Part shown: positions 47,669 to 58,449 of the stretch, piece after piece
Position numbering within the stretch: the stretch's first letter is position 1
Layout of the letters: each line of letters opens with the position of its first letter
Position numbers and translations under genes: made by a program
Notes under the pieces: model-generated
The model's database searches: none
Seen by the model: only the letters and a program-made list of their open reading frames with translations
What the model was told of the DNA's origin: nothing
Assembly (NCBI GenBank): GCA_013420905.1
Contig: JAAXNY010000001.1
Coordinates: 5,146,001 to 5,210,000 of the forward strand
Origin: Collybia mongolica
Taxonomy: Eukaryota; Basidiomycota; Agaricomycetes; Agaricales; Clitocybaceae
Direction of reading: 5' to 3'
DNA length: 64,000 nt

Positions 47669-49914
47669 ATGTCGTCCTCGTCAGGCGTGCACGTGAAGAA
47701 GGCTCGGCGAGCCGTCCTAGAGCAGGTCCTCAATAATCTTCTTTTCGATGTCGAAAGTGTTTTCGAACGTCTACGAGTCCATGATCCGTGGATGGAGCAA
47801 CTTGTCAACGACTGCGTCTATGCTATGAAGGACGAACCTGAAATCCAGTCGTCCATCAGCATATTACAAAGCCTTGCCTCAATTGCCGAAAGAGAAGAAA
47901 TTTCAAGAACTAGAAGAACAGGAAGATTATCCTAACGAAGAAGAGTCTGACGAACAACTGATACAGGAGATGGAAATGTATGAGCCACTGGTACACATTT
48001 TCTACCCCGTATCATTCATGGCTCACTCAAAGTTATAGGAAACGATATTCACTTTCATAGAAAACTTCCAGGCCAATACAGTGAAGAAGAATCATAATCG
48101 ACATTTTGCGGCTAATCCAGGCAAGAAGATGACAGTCGAAGCTCATACAGTGGGTTTCCCAGAAACTGGCCCCGATTTTGTATGTCGCGAGCACTCTGCG
48201 AAAAGGTCAGCACGTATGACCCTCTGGCGTCACTCAGCAGCCTTCGCAGAGATCAAACCTTCTAGCAAACAAGGCCCCCATCCCTCTTCAAGCTTAACGG
48301 TCCTATCACTTGTGGTCCAAAGCGCGGACTACGCGAGACTTCATACGTCCGCCCGTCCGTTTCAACTATTTTCCGTAGGGCTGCTGATCTTTGGGAACAA
48401 ATTTTGCGTTGGTATCTTTGATCGAGAAGGGATCACATTTTCTCCCGTTCATGACATGTGGGAGGACCTGGATATTTTTGTTCGGGTCGTGCGACGTATA
48501 TCGTGCGATCTTTCCCCATATGAGCTGGGACAGGACCCCACTGTTAAAATACTTGGTTCAGGGGATCCACTTGTACAACAGGTTATGAAAATCGCCGGCA
48601 GTTCGAGCTCGACCAAGAAGTCCGGAAACGATGCTAGCTTCTCCTCGTTCCCTACGTACAAGGTTTCATTCGGTGGAACAGATCCCAGACGATGGCTTAC
48701 GACTGGCCCGCCCATTTGGAATTCGGTCTCGTTGATCGGTCGTGGTACATCAGTGTGGAGGGTCTGCCGCGTGAACGTCAATGGGACTTTGACCTCAAGC
48801 CAAATGTACATTATGAAGAGTGCATGGCGAAGCAACAAACGCAATTCTGAATCGGAGATCTATAAAAGTATCATCGGGGCTCACCCTGGGGTCGCTACGT
48901 TTGAGGCTGGCCAAGATGTCTGCTTTCCAGGACAAGGAAATCGGGTCATCTCTATAAACGAATTGCGAACTGGCGCTTTCCGGGGAGAGACAAAGATCCT
49001 TCATCGCGTAATCCTTTCTACGATTGGACGTCCTCTGTATGAATATCCCAACGAACTCCTGTTGTTCAAAGCTATTCGTGCTGCAATAGAAGGTATGTGT
49101 CAACCTTTTAATACAAGCAATGCCTTCCTAACCTTACCTTGAAGGCCACAGGTTCCTCCAGAACATGGGCATTCTCCATCGTGATGTCAGTATTGGTAAT
49201 GTTTTCCTTTCAATGTTTTCCTTTCAGACAGCGATAATCCTGAGCCGGGTGCAGAAGGATTCATAGCTGATCTGGATTTTGCGAGAATATCCAAGGTCTT
49301 GCAAGCTAACACAGAAGAGATTCCGTATCCCCCACGGAGTAATCCTGCACACAAGAATATCCCAGCAACTGAACCTGGAACCAGGAAGCACACTACATTC
49401 TCTGAAACGCCTGCTTTGCGTGGCGCTATGATCACAGTGGGTACAGAATACATTCATCCCAATGACTTGATCAATTGATGAGATTTATAACTAGGGAACT
49501 ATTCAATTCATGGCTTGTGACGTTCTGGACGCTATTTTAGCGAATAAACCCTTGGAACGAAAGGTTCAACACGATCTCGAATCATTCGTCTGGGTCCTGG
49601 CCTATGCTGTTCGTCGCCGCCTGTGCCAGGGAAAATCATCAAAGAGTCCAGAGACACAATCTTTTAATGAAATCTTTGGGGAATTGAATATTCGGTTTAT
49701 TCGGCTATCGAGGTTGGGATGTTCCCCGTTGATATTCGATGAGGCACCTCCTGAAGACTTCTTCTCGACGACCATGGAGAGGCTGTTCCTGAAGCTTTCT
49801 AGCCTTGTTCAGCGAAGTCACTTTTTTGAGGAACCTATTCCTTTGACTTATGACTCTGTCATCGGAGAACTTGAGAAAGCCATCATGGACCTCGAGCGCA
49901 AACCTTCTACTTGA
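47669..49914 (+). pseudogene. FunK1-type protein kinase, two frameshifts
   Basis: Exon pattern 47669-47990, 48039-49092, 49145-49436, 49495-49914, as in FunK1 (fungal-type) kinases. Recognisable blocks: SARPFQLFSVGLLIFG, FSPVHDMWEDLD, LIGRGTSVWRVCRV, the catalytic loop GILHRDVSIGN and the metal-binding segment GFIADLDFAR, then GTIQFMACDVL and HDLESFVWVLAYAVRRRL. The first frame break is in the A-rich stretch near 47897 (one A short). The second is an exact 14 bp tandem duplication at 49198-49211/49212-49225 immediately after HRDVSIGN, shifting frame inside the catalytic loop. The protein cannot be made intact. The last intron is taken as 49437-49494, giving MIT-GTIQF. Confidence 0.85.
49198..49225 (+). 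repeat. exact 14 bp tandem duplication
   Basis: Two adjacent copies of aatgttttcctttc. The second copy shifts the FunK1 frame by 14 bases. Confidence 0.95.
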
Positions 49915-50251
49915 ATATATATTGTAGCGCACAAATACAATAATTCTATGTGAACGTTCATGTAAACCATCTACCATATTTAAATAAACATTGTCAAACT
50001 TTAGAACAATTATTATAGCCTGGGCGTATAAAGTTACTTCTAGCTCACTGTAGGACGGTCGTTGAATAGCTAACCGTCGCTTCTGCTCTTGCCTTGCTTC
50101 TTCAATGTCAGCACTCCGAAAGAGTGGATCAGAAGTTGTACGCGAGGTTATAAACGTGACTGGACGGGGGATAGTAGACTAAACGATACGCCCGCAATAA
50201 TTCGTGCTACCCCCCGTGCTTATTGTGTAGCCAATGGTCCGTAAAGACGAA

Positions 50252-51974
50252 CTAATGATGTTGCGAAGAGCCTCCAGTCTTGCCTTCTGGTATCCTAGAC
50301 CTAAACAGTCCCCGCTCCAAAACATTGTTCAGAATAACACGAACATTTTCCTGTGCATTTCCTGCTTCCCGCAACTTTCGGCCTTGATGAACGAAACATC
50401 ATCAATCTCGAATCAGGTGTCAGGCGTAGACCAGACCTACCTATAATCGCCCAATTCCTCGTGCTCGGGATCCTAAGCGTCTCACACTCCACCTCCCACC
50501 CACAATGCAAGCTCAGTGACGCCAGCCATATTCTATACATCGAATACGAGCTCCCATTCCCCCCCTCCCCGCCCAAATTCAGCGTATCCGCAAAGTCCGG
50601 CCCCGGGACTGGGAACATGGGCGTGCTGGAGCGTTCGTACTTCGCATCGAATGACCACGCGCAACACGGGATGGAGATGTAGCCGGACGCGGCATGGAGT
50701 GTCGCGAGGACGGGCACCCACGGCGTCAGCTCGTCGGCATGGTTGCCGATGATGAAGATCCCAGGGTTGAAGTGTGGGTCGGAGGCGGGCGGGGTGGCGG
50801 GATCGAACGCGTGGACGTGCAGGTGGTCTTGCGTGAGTGGTGGGTAATGCGTCCAGGAGGTGCGTGCGCGGAGGTCGATGCCTTTGCCTTCGTACCCTTC
50901 GGAGATTAAGATGTGTGTCAGGAGCCCGTTGCCGCAACTGTGTACGGAGGTTAGATTTAATCTATCTCAAGTGAGCTGACGTTATGTACCCAAAGTCAAG
51001 AAATCCACCGGGTGGGCGAGGCCAACTCTTCCATGGTTGTAATTCGTCGTCATCCGCATTCTCTGTATTTGGAGGTGGGGGGTAGGAATCTTTCCACAAT
51101 AGCATGAGATACGTTGCGATGCCAATATCCTACATGGCCGTCAGAACTATTGATATGCGGTGAGGAGAATTCACTACCTCAAATACATGCTTCAAGGGGT
51201 CCGTCACTTCCTGCCATGTATCCACAAGATGCTTATGTCGTTCTCGCATTATAAGGTATAAATCCTGATACGTGTCCCTTGGGACCAAACAATCATGAAT
51301 GACGCGCTTTCTGTAGTTCGTCATAGCTCCCCACCCATATCGATCCAGTGTATCTAATAGCGCCAAGCAAGTACGATACAGCCGGGAATTCATATCTGTC
51401 GGTGTATCAGGGAACGGGACCACCTCCATTCGCAGAGCCGGAGCATCCGAAGGTATGTACCGAAAAGCGAGGTGTGACACGGTTGGGTGATAATATGGTA
51501 AAGAACCGCCTGGAGGGACGATTGGTGTTAAGATTAGTGTATCTGGTGGGCCGTTGTCGAGGGCTGCTGTTCCGTATAGCGAACAATATTGTTCAAGGCT
51601 TGCGTCGCGTCCAGGACGCCTGGGAAGGAGCTTACGATGAACGACTCGAACAGGGCGCAGCCCCCCGATCTGGGGTATTGTATCAGGAAAATCCGAGGTA
51701 TATTCCGCTACAGTCTCTGATCGCAGGATCAGGGTAGAGTTGTATTCGGGATGGTGGATTAATTGAGAGACTGCGATCTCGAACTGGCAATCAAAGTCAT
51801 GTGCTGGTTACAACTGCACATTCGACATCGCGCGCTCACCAATTCGACAGGAAAGGAAGCCGGGCACGATATGAAAGGTAACCACGCGCATTGACCTCCG
51901 GAAAGTGTAGGGATTGCCACGTTTGCGGGGTCGCACGGGGAAGGGTCGAATCGAGGTCGGGGTCGGTTAGTCAT
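50252..51974 (-). CDS. TRM44: tRNA (uracil-2'-O-)-methyltransferase TRM44
   Basis: Five exons, 51840-51974, 51178-51783, 50990-51129, 50441-50937 and 50252-50382, give 502 residues with all phases intact. The start MTNRPRPRFDPSPCDPAN is typical of basidiomycete members. The core DIGIATYLMLLWKD, then GGFLDFGCGNGLLTHILISE and GYEGKGIDLRARTSW, is the AdoMet-binding site of the TRM44 family (motif I as DFGCGNG). It methylates the 2'-O of uridine 44 in certain serine tRNAs in the cytoplasm. The C-terminal block GRKLREAGNAQENVRV is reached only by splicing the last 58 bp intron. It is an intact housekeeping gene between two dead kinases. Confidence 0.92.
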
Positions 51975-52568
51975 CTTCTAATTGTTTTGTTTGAAATGCT
52001 TGTTGGATTATAGCTTGAAGATGGGTTTGAGGTTTTATTTAAAGCGCGCCTTGAGGCCCTTGCAATTGGAGGTAGACTGGTTGGCGATGCCAATTCCTTG
52101 GAGGTCGTTCAGTACAATAATGGGTCCGAAAAAGTTTTTGCCACCAGTAATCTGATCACATGACGAGGTATGGAAGTCATGCGCCTGGTAAAACCGAGAT
52201 AATTTAAACCCAAAATCGAGGCATATATCCCTCAAGCACTCACACAACGCCAATTATTATACTAACAGTCCAAGAAAATACTCTCCTTTCTATTGCCACC
52301 TCAATCTCGTCGACTAAACTTACAATCGCTATTTTGGGGTTTATCCTCTTAGCATTAATTAACAATAATATCCATTTATTTCTGATCGAATCTGAGATCT
52401 TTACCCCACACATTCCCCACCGGAGCTACCATACGCGGCACCGGGGCCGCCCTGAATTGTTTCCCAGGTATTTAAGTCTAGCCGGTGAATCCCACAGCTC
52501 CTCCTGACCCGTCACATCTATCTCGTTACGTCCACCACTCTTTCCTGCTCACCTCTAACAACCCCGTC
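51975..52568. other. intergenic between divergent genes
   Basis: AT-rich in 52250-52400; presumed promoters of TRM44 (-) and the small Cys-rich gene (+). No gene seen. Confidence 0.5.
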
Positions 52569-53058
52569 ATGGCTGAAACTCAAGCTGCCCCCGCAACTGT
52601 TGAGATCAACGACGCCGTCTTCTGCACTCACTTCAAGGAAGTGGTATGTTGCTTGTTGCTTACTGTGTCTCTATCGACACGGTTGATCAAACACGATCGA
52701 GAACTTATAATGATCGTTTTCGTGTCAATAGTGTACAGATTGTGACTTTGATGGGAGAGAAGAGAACGACGCTTTCTTTGGAGTATGTGATGTCGTCTGA
52801 GATTCCTGGACGTTGTCTGAGAACTCCTTCAGTACGATCCCATCGACCGCGAAGGCATCGAGGCCCCTACATCTACCACTAACAAGGATGGGGTATACCA
52901 GTGCAAGAAACATGGTTCTACCGGTACAGCATCCGTTTCCGCACCAGTTCTCGTTTGCTGACAATACTGTTGCCCGCACAGGTTGCAACCAATGTTATAA
53001 CTGGAAGAAGATGTTGACCAGGGCACGCACTGTCGCCAAGAAAGCTGGAAAGAAGTAG
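52569..53058 (+). CDS. small Cys/His-rich protein, possible zinc binder
   Basis: Four exons, 52569-52643, 52732-52782, 52833-52923 and 52982-53058, give 97 residues in phase. The start is MAETQAAPATVEINDAV. Cysteine and histidine pairs are FCTHFKEVCTDCDFDG and YQCKKHGSTGCNQCYNWKKM, compatible with binding one or two zinc ions. The C-terminus is Lys-rich (RTVAKKAGKK). There is no signal peptide. I cannot name the family, though the pattern looks like a conserved short agaricomycete protein. Splicing is well supported (GTATGT donors, small introns). Confidence 0.75.
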
Positions 53059-53348
53059 AGGTCCATCATTGCTAACTTGTATGTACGTAAAAAGAGGCGC
53101 GAACGCTGTGTAGAATAACATGTTGTAAATCTGTAAACAGCTTTGGGAACGACGGTATCGGCGAAATCGGCCGGGCTCAAAGCACGTGGGGGTCATATAT
53201 AAATCTAACCCCTTCTAATTTAATCGTTCCCCTTTCCATTATCCCGCCTTTTCTTCTGAATGTCCAACTGCGCGCGCAAATTCAAGCCCACAAGAGTTTG
53301 AAAAAAAAGACCACATACAATCACTATTTCTAGACAGCTTTCTACCAA

Positions 53349-54501
53349 ATGGCTTCATCGGGAATGGCTGGCACCAAAACCCCTGTCACGAACCTATGTT
53401 GCAACCCTTTTGGAGGTGGAATGAGTTTCAGTGGGTGTCAGAACCGAGGCACAAAGAGGTGTAGTCGGTGCGCAGGCGCAAAGCCCGAGACCTTGTACTG
53501 TAGCGTGGAATGCCAGAAACAAGTAAGAATAACACTCTGACTTGCCCAGTATTTTACTAAAGACAGTGACCCGGTATGGTAGGATTGGCGTTATCACAAA
53601 AAATATTGTGGAAAGTGAGTTCCTCATAATCAAATCTTCTTCCTAAATTGTTTAACATCTCTTCAGGATGGCGTACACGTTCGAGCTGAAACTCTTGGGC
53701 TCATCGGACCCCGTCATCACACGTGTTTTTGACGTTCCGTCATGGTACACATTCCGGCAGCTCCACTATACTATTCAGTACGCGATGGGGCCCTGGCAAT
53801 GCACGCATCTCCACATGTTCACGTTTGAGGTCCCAAGCCCCGAACCACGTCATATGTTCTCTCAGCAGAGTGCGGTCTTGAAAATCGGGGACGAGAAAGA
53901 TGATACGGACAGACGATCGATGCTCGAGCAGGACGTCTATCTTCGGGATGTTTTTACGACGGCGGGTATGTTGCACCACGTCGTCGCGCCGCGGGGTGAG
54001 GTCTTCCCTCTGTATTATTTATATGATTTTGGGGTGAGTCCGGATTTTTCTATATCGGGATGCATTTTGGATGGTGACAGTTGTATAGGACAACTGGGAC
54101 CACGAGCTTATCTTCAAGGGAGAGAAGCTAGCTCGTGCAGACCGTCCGCTTTTCAGTACTGCTACAGGCGAGTAACCTACCCTTCTCCTATGAAATGCTA
54201 ACTCGGCGACCTGGGCGTAGGGTGCGGGCCAGTGGAAGACTCTGGAGCGATTGAGGGATGGGAAAAGGTCAAGGCGGCTTTCAGAGCCAGGAGGCCGACA
54301 AAAGGGCAGCGTGAAAGGAGGGACTGGGCACGGGAGGTGTCGGGCCTTGGCGACAAGTTTGATCCTTTCAAGGAGCCCGAGGTGAAAATTATGAACTATG
54401 AGGGGCGGTGGGAGAACCACTTGCATGGTTTTATGGAGATGATGGGAGAGCATGTGCCGGAATTCGAGGACCCGGACGCTGATGACGAAATAGTGTTCTG
54501 A
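53349..54501 (+). CDS. MYND zinc finger protein with pRiA4 ORF3-like domain
   Basis: Five exons, 53349-53522, 53583-53614, 53667-54033, 54089-54167 and 54221-54501, give 310 residues. A MYND finger (CSRCAGAKPETLYCSVECQK then DWRYHKKYCGK) is followed by a plasmid pRiA4b ORF3-like domain: DVPSWYTFRQLHYTIQYAMG, THLHMFTF, LYDFGDNWDHELIFKGEKL. The last intron (54168-54220) appears to be GC-AG (AG/GCGAGT...TAG). Without it the frame breaks; with it GCGPVEDSGAIEGWEKV follows. MYND fingers usually bind proline-rich partners; the role of the second domain is unknown. A dead copy of the second domain follows directly. Confidence 0.85.
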
Positions 54502-54714
54502 CATAGGGAGGTAGAAGGTTGGAGCATTTCTGACGCTTTTGTTGAGAGGAACGGGTAGAAGGGGCACGCAGTGTATTCAAGAGTTTCGATTTGGGCACGG
54601 CTTGGCCTAGTAACGTTGATTGAAGCTTTGATTTTTTGAAACTACACATGACTTCGACTGGAATAGCTAGACTCCAAGCTCCCAACAAGCGCCTTGATCC
54701 TTTGTAAGACACAT

Positions 54715-55487
54715 GATTTCAGGGAGCTGCCAGAATCCTGGTACAAACAGTGCAGTGAGTGTCTGGGACAATACGAGCAACCGACTAATGCTCTCCGCCA
54801 TCCACTATGTCATGGGTCCTGGGGAGTGTATGCATCTTCACGAGTTTCAAGTTCGAGGCACCGAGTCCTGGCTGACGGCGTAAGGCTTCGCCTCGTGCTA
54901 TGGTGTCGAAGATCGGGAAGACGAGCATGATTGGTCGATCTTTAAGCTGAACCTTGAATTGCGAGAAGTGTTGGGGAGGCAGGAAGTTTGATGAGCACCG
55001 TATTACTGTTCGGTGAGGTCGCGGTCCCGTTATCTGATCTGTATGATTCAAATGTAAGTTCCTGCGTTCCTCTAGGTATGCTGTACAGCTGATAACAATT
55101 TTGATAGGACAAATGGGTTCGCGAGTCTGTTTTCACAGGAGGAAACCTCGCCCGTTCGGACCGTCTCCTTATTCAAAATAGCGACTGGTGCACCATATTT
55201 CCATAGTGAGGTATACATTTCCCCTCCTTGATCCAGGATGTGCGCCTGTAGAGGTCTACAGCTGGATTGAGGGCTGAGAGCTGGTCAGGAAGGCTTTGGG
55301 TCCCAATGGCGCGACGCTGCAAGAAAGCCATGTCCCCGATGAGCGGCCCGCTCCGCGCAATGAGCCGGATGTGACGGTCATGAATTACGCAGGGCGGTGG
55401 GAGAACCATTTCCACTACTTCATAGAGAAGTCGAAGGAGACTGATTCGGAGCATCCTGGTCCTAGTGATACGTTCATGCCTTGGTAG
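54715..55487 (+). pseudogene. decayed tandem copy of the pRiA4 ORF3-like domain gene
   Basis: Fragments in different frames match the neighbour upstream: a segment around 54795-54860 (HYVMGPGECMHLHEF) matches HYTIQYAMGPWQCTHLHMF, 55109-55165 (DKWVRESVFTGGNLARSDR) matches DNWDHELIFKGEKLARADR, and 55360-55420 (EPDVTVMNYAGRWENHFHYF) matches EPEVKIMNYEGRWENHLHGF. Stops and frame changes separate them. No MYND finger is visible. The parent is intact, so this looks like a tandem duplicate that was lost. Confidence 0.8.
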
Positions 55488-56089
55488 TGTGAGAATGAAC
55501 AACAAATGTATGCCGTGCTACGGGAAGAATAGGCCTATTCAGAGGCGGGGGAAGATACCCAAAAGGCGTTTTCACCTCGGAAGATAATTGACCCGCACCC
55601 ATTGGCCTTATGGGGTGAAGAGGGTGGCGGACAAGTATTTCGAGGAAATGTATGTCACGGTGTATGTTCGACAGAAATAACATGGTGGGTGTAAATGTGA
55701 ACGACGAAAATTTGACCTGAGTGGATATTAGCTGGGCATAACTTGATCGGGGTTTACCGAACTATCCTCGACCAGGTCCAAGTTTAACTTGTCACTACGG
55801 CTAGTTCCGTTTATCCTTGCGCCCCAGTACCTTACAGTAAAGTCGTGGGTCATCTGCATCTCCATCATTGTTGTCCCACTTTCCGGAAAATCTATCGTGG
55901 GGGAGCTGAGATATAATAAAAAGGTATGCAAAACTTATATTAAAATCAATGAATTCAACAAGTTAGCATATCACTGGCCCGGGCGTGTCACTAAACTCCT
56001 CTCCACAGCCAAAAGGCCTGCTATTCTGCCCACCAATTTTGAAACGCCCGCAATCCGTGGATCAACCAAAGTTTTAGCCTATTTGGGCT

Positions 56090-58271
56090 ATGAGTCAGAG
56101 TGATCTGCAGACTGAACTCTACTTCGACGACGCGAGTGTCTTCCAACGACTGCGAATCGACGATGTATCGCTACCCAACCTCTCTGTTCAATGTGCCAAC
56201 GCGATGGAAAAGGACTGCCGTATCAAATTAGCAAGTTTGACTCTCCAAGGAATTGTGAAGGCAGCGGAAGGCGAGCCTTTAGATGATCTTGAGATAGATG
56301 ACAACATATTTGTGACACGCCCTCCGCCAAAGATTGCATACGCGAAAGGAATGTACGAACCTCTGGTAAAAGCGTTTTATAAAGTATTGGGGCTGGCCGT
56401 CGCTTATCTAATATGCACAGACCACGATCATTTCCTTCATAGAGGACTTCAAGGCCGACGAAGTTGAGAAAGGATACTGCAGGTGCTTTGTTCCGACCTC
56501 CGGCCTGATGCTGAGAGGCAATGTCACTACGTCAGGATTCTCCGAGGATGAACCTGATTTCATATGCCTCGAACCCAGTGCAAAACTCCCCAAAGAATCC
56601 AAGTGGCGGAATGTTGCAGCTTTCTTGGAGGTCAAGCCTTCGAGTGAACAAGGTCCAATTCCATGGCCGACATATGATCAAATGACGAACCTGTCGCTCG
56701 TCAAGCTTAGTGTTAAATATGCCGAGCTACATCTGTCTGCTCGGCCATTTCAGCTTTTCTCAGTTGGACTTCTGATTTTTGGCAGCAACTTTTGTGTCGG
56801 TATCTACGATAGAGGAGGCGTCTCGTTCTCCCCGGTTCATGACATGTGGAAGGATCTACACCGATTTATTCAAGTGATACGCCGCCTCTCGTGTGACCTT
56901 TCTCTGGTGGAACTCGGGCAGGATCCCACTGTAAAGCCAGTCCGGCCGGGTCATTCTCTGTTTCCTGAGGTTGGGATGTTCTTACGGGATTTACAACAGC
57001 CCTCGGGCAACAAGATTGCCGATTACCCCACCTACATCATTTCCTTTGGTGGAAAAGAACAAACCAGATGGGCCACCATCGGTCCCCCCTTGTGGAGCTC
57101 CCTCTCCCTCCTTGGCCGGGGCACCTCAGTTTGGAAGGCGTGTCGATTAAGCCATGTCAATGGCACATTGACCATGCAGACGGAGGACATGTTTCTCATG
57201 AAGAACGGATGGTGAAATAGTTTGTACGCCCTGGACGCTGGATTATATGGCAGCAGAACAAGCCTCCGCCCTGGAGTTGCTCACTATGAAGCTAGCAAAT
57301 ATGTATGCTTGCCTGGACAAGAGGACGAACCTATCAATGTTGCCAATCTGCGCACTGGTCCTCGCCCTCCCGCAACTCTGACCCTCTATCGTTTGTTCCT
57401 TTCGACCCTGGGGCGTCCCTTGTTCGAATATCCATCCGAGGTTTTTCTGCTCAAGGCCATTCGTGCTGCTATACGAGGTATATCTGACCATGAGTAGACT
57501 CAGTAACTGCATGTTGATGACCTCTTCACAGGACACTTTCATCTCACGACAGTGAATATCACTCACTGTGATATCAGCATTGGTAACATCTTCCTTTCGA
57601 ACGGGGACAATCCCCGGCCCGGAGAAGAGGGGTTCATAGCTGATTTGAACTCTGCTTGCGTCGAGAATATCCCACTACAAGTAGTGAAGAAGTCCCCGTA
57701 TGACCCGCAGAAGAATCCCGGTCATCCTAACAGCCCACCCACCGAAAGTGGCACCAGGACGCATATTAAATTCACAACAACAACCGCATCGTGGGGAGCT
57801 ACGATAACTGTAGGTTCTACAATGTCTATCCTTCCGTTGAGCGACGACTGACAAATAATGCCAAAGGGTACGGTGCAGTTCATGGCTCTCGAGGTTCTAA
57901 TCGCAACCCAGTTGCAAGAGGAACTGGTGCGCCAGGTTCACCATGATCTTGAATCCTTCATCCGGGTTTTGACTTACGCTGTTCGCCGCCGCCTCTTGAA
58001 AGAAGGAAAGCACGAGCTCAACTATTCAGACTTTTGGGACAATTTCGGTCAATTGGGATTAGCCCAGGTAATACGTGCGAGAACTGGAGGCCTGCCGCTG
58101 GCGCTGCATCCGCGCACCTCCAAAGATCTTGTCTCTCCCGCCATGATATCCTTATTTAGAGCCCTCCGGTCTCTCGTTCAAAAAGGCCATTTGATCGACG
58201 ATCCTGTTCATTTGACATATGATGCTTTGATTGGTGCTTTGACTCGTACTATCGATGAGCTAGGGGGCTGA
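56090..58271 (+). pseudogene. FunK1-type protein kinase with a nonsense codon
   Basis: Exons 56090-56365, 56421-57477, 57532-57809 and 57867-58271 keep frame throughout. Blocks: SARPFQLFSVGLLIFG, VSFSPVHDMWKDLH, LLGRGTSVWKACRL, GFIADLNSACVENIP, GTVQFMALEVL, HDLESFIRVLTYAVRRRL. A TGA at 57213-57215 interrupts it after MFLMKNGW, where the other copy has Arg, consistent with CGA to TGA. The catalytic loop reads NITHCDISIGN, so the HRD arginine is Cys, and the metal-binding DLD is DLN. Two key catalytic positions are thus altered besides the stop. It is either a pseudogene or a two-part remnant. It lies 6 kb from the other FunK1 copy, same strand. Confidence 0.82.
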
Positions 58272-58449
58272 TATAGCACGAGCTTTGTCTCAGCACGTAA
58301 TTAATGCCTACATGTACATGTATATGCGCCACAATTTGATTATGGGCCTCTTTAATGATTACCTATACGGTACCACCTCATACCGAGTCGACTAAGTAAT
58401 CATTGTTGCGATGCGATACACAAAGCGTGCCATCATCGATGTTTGAGCC

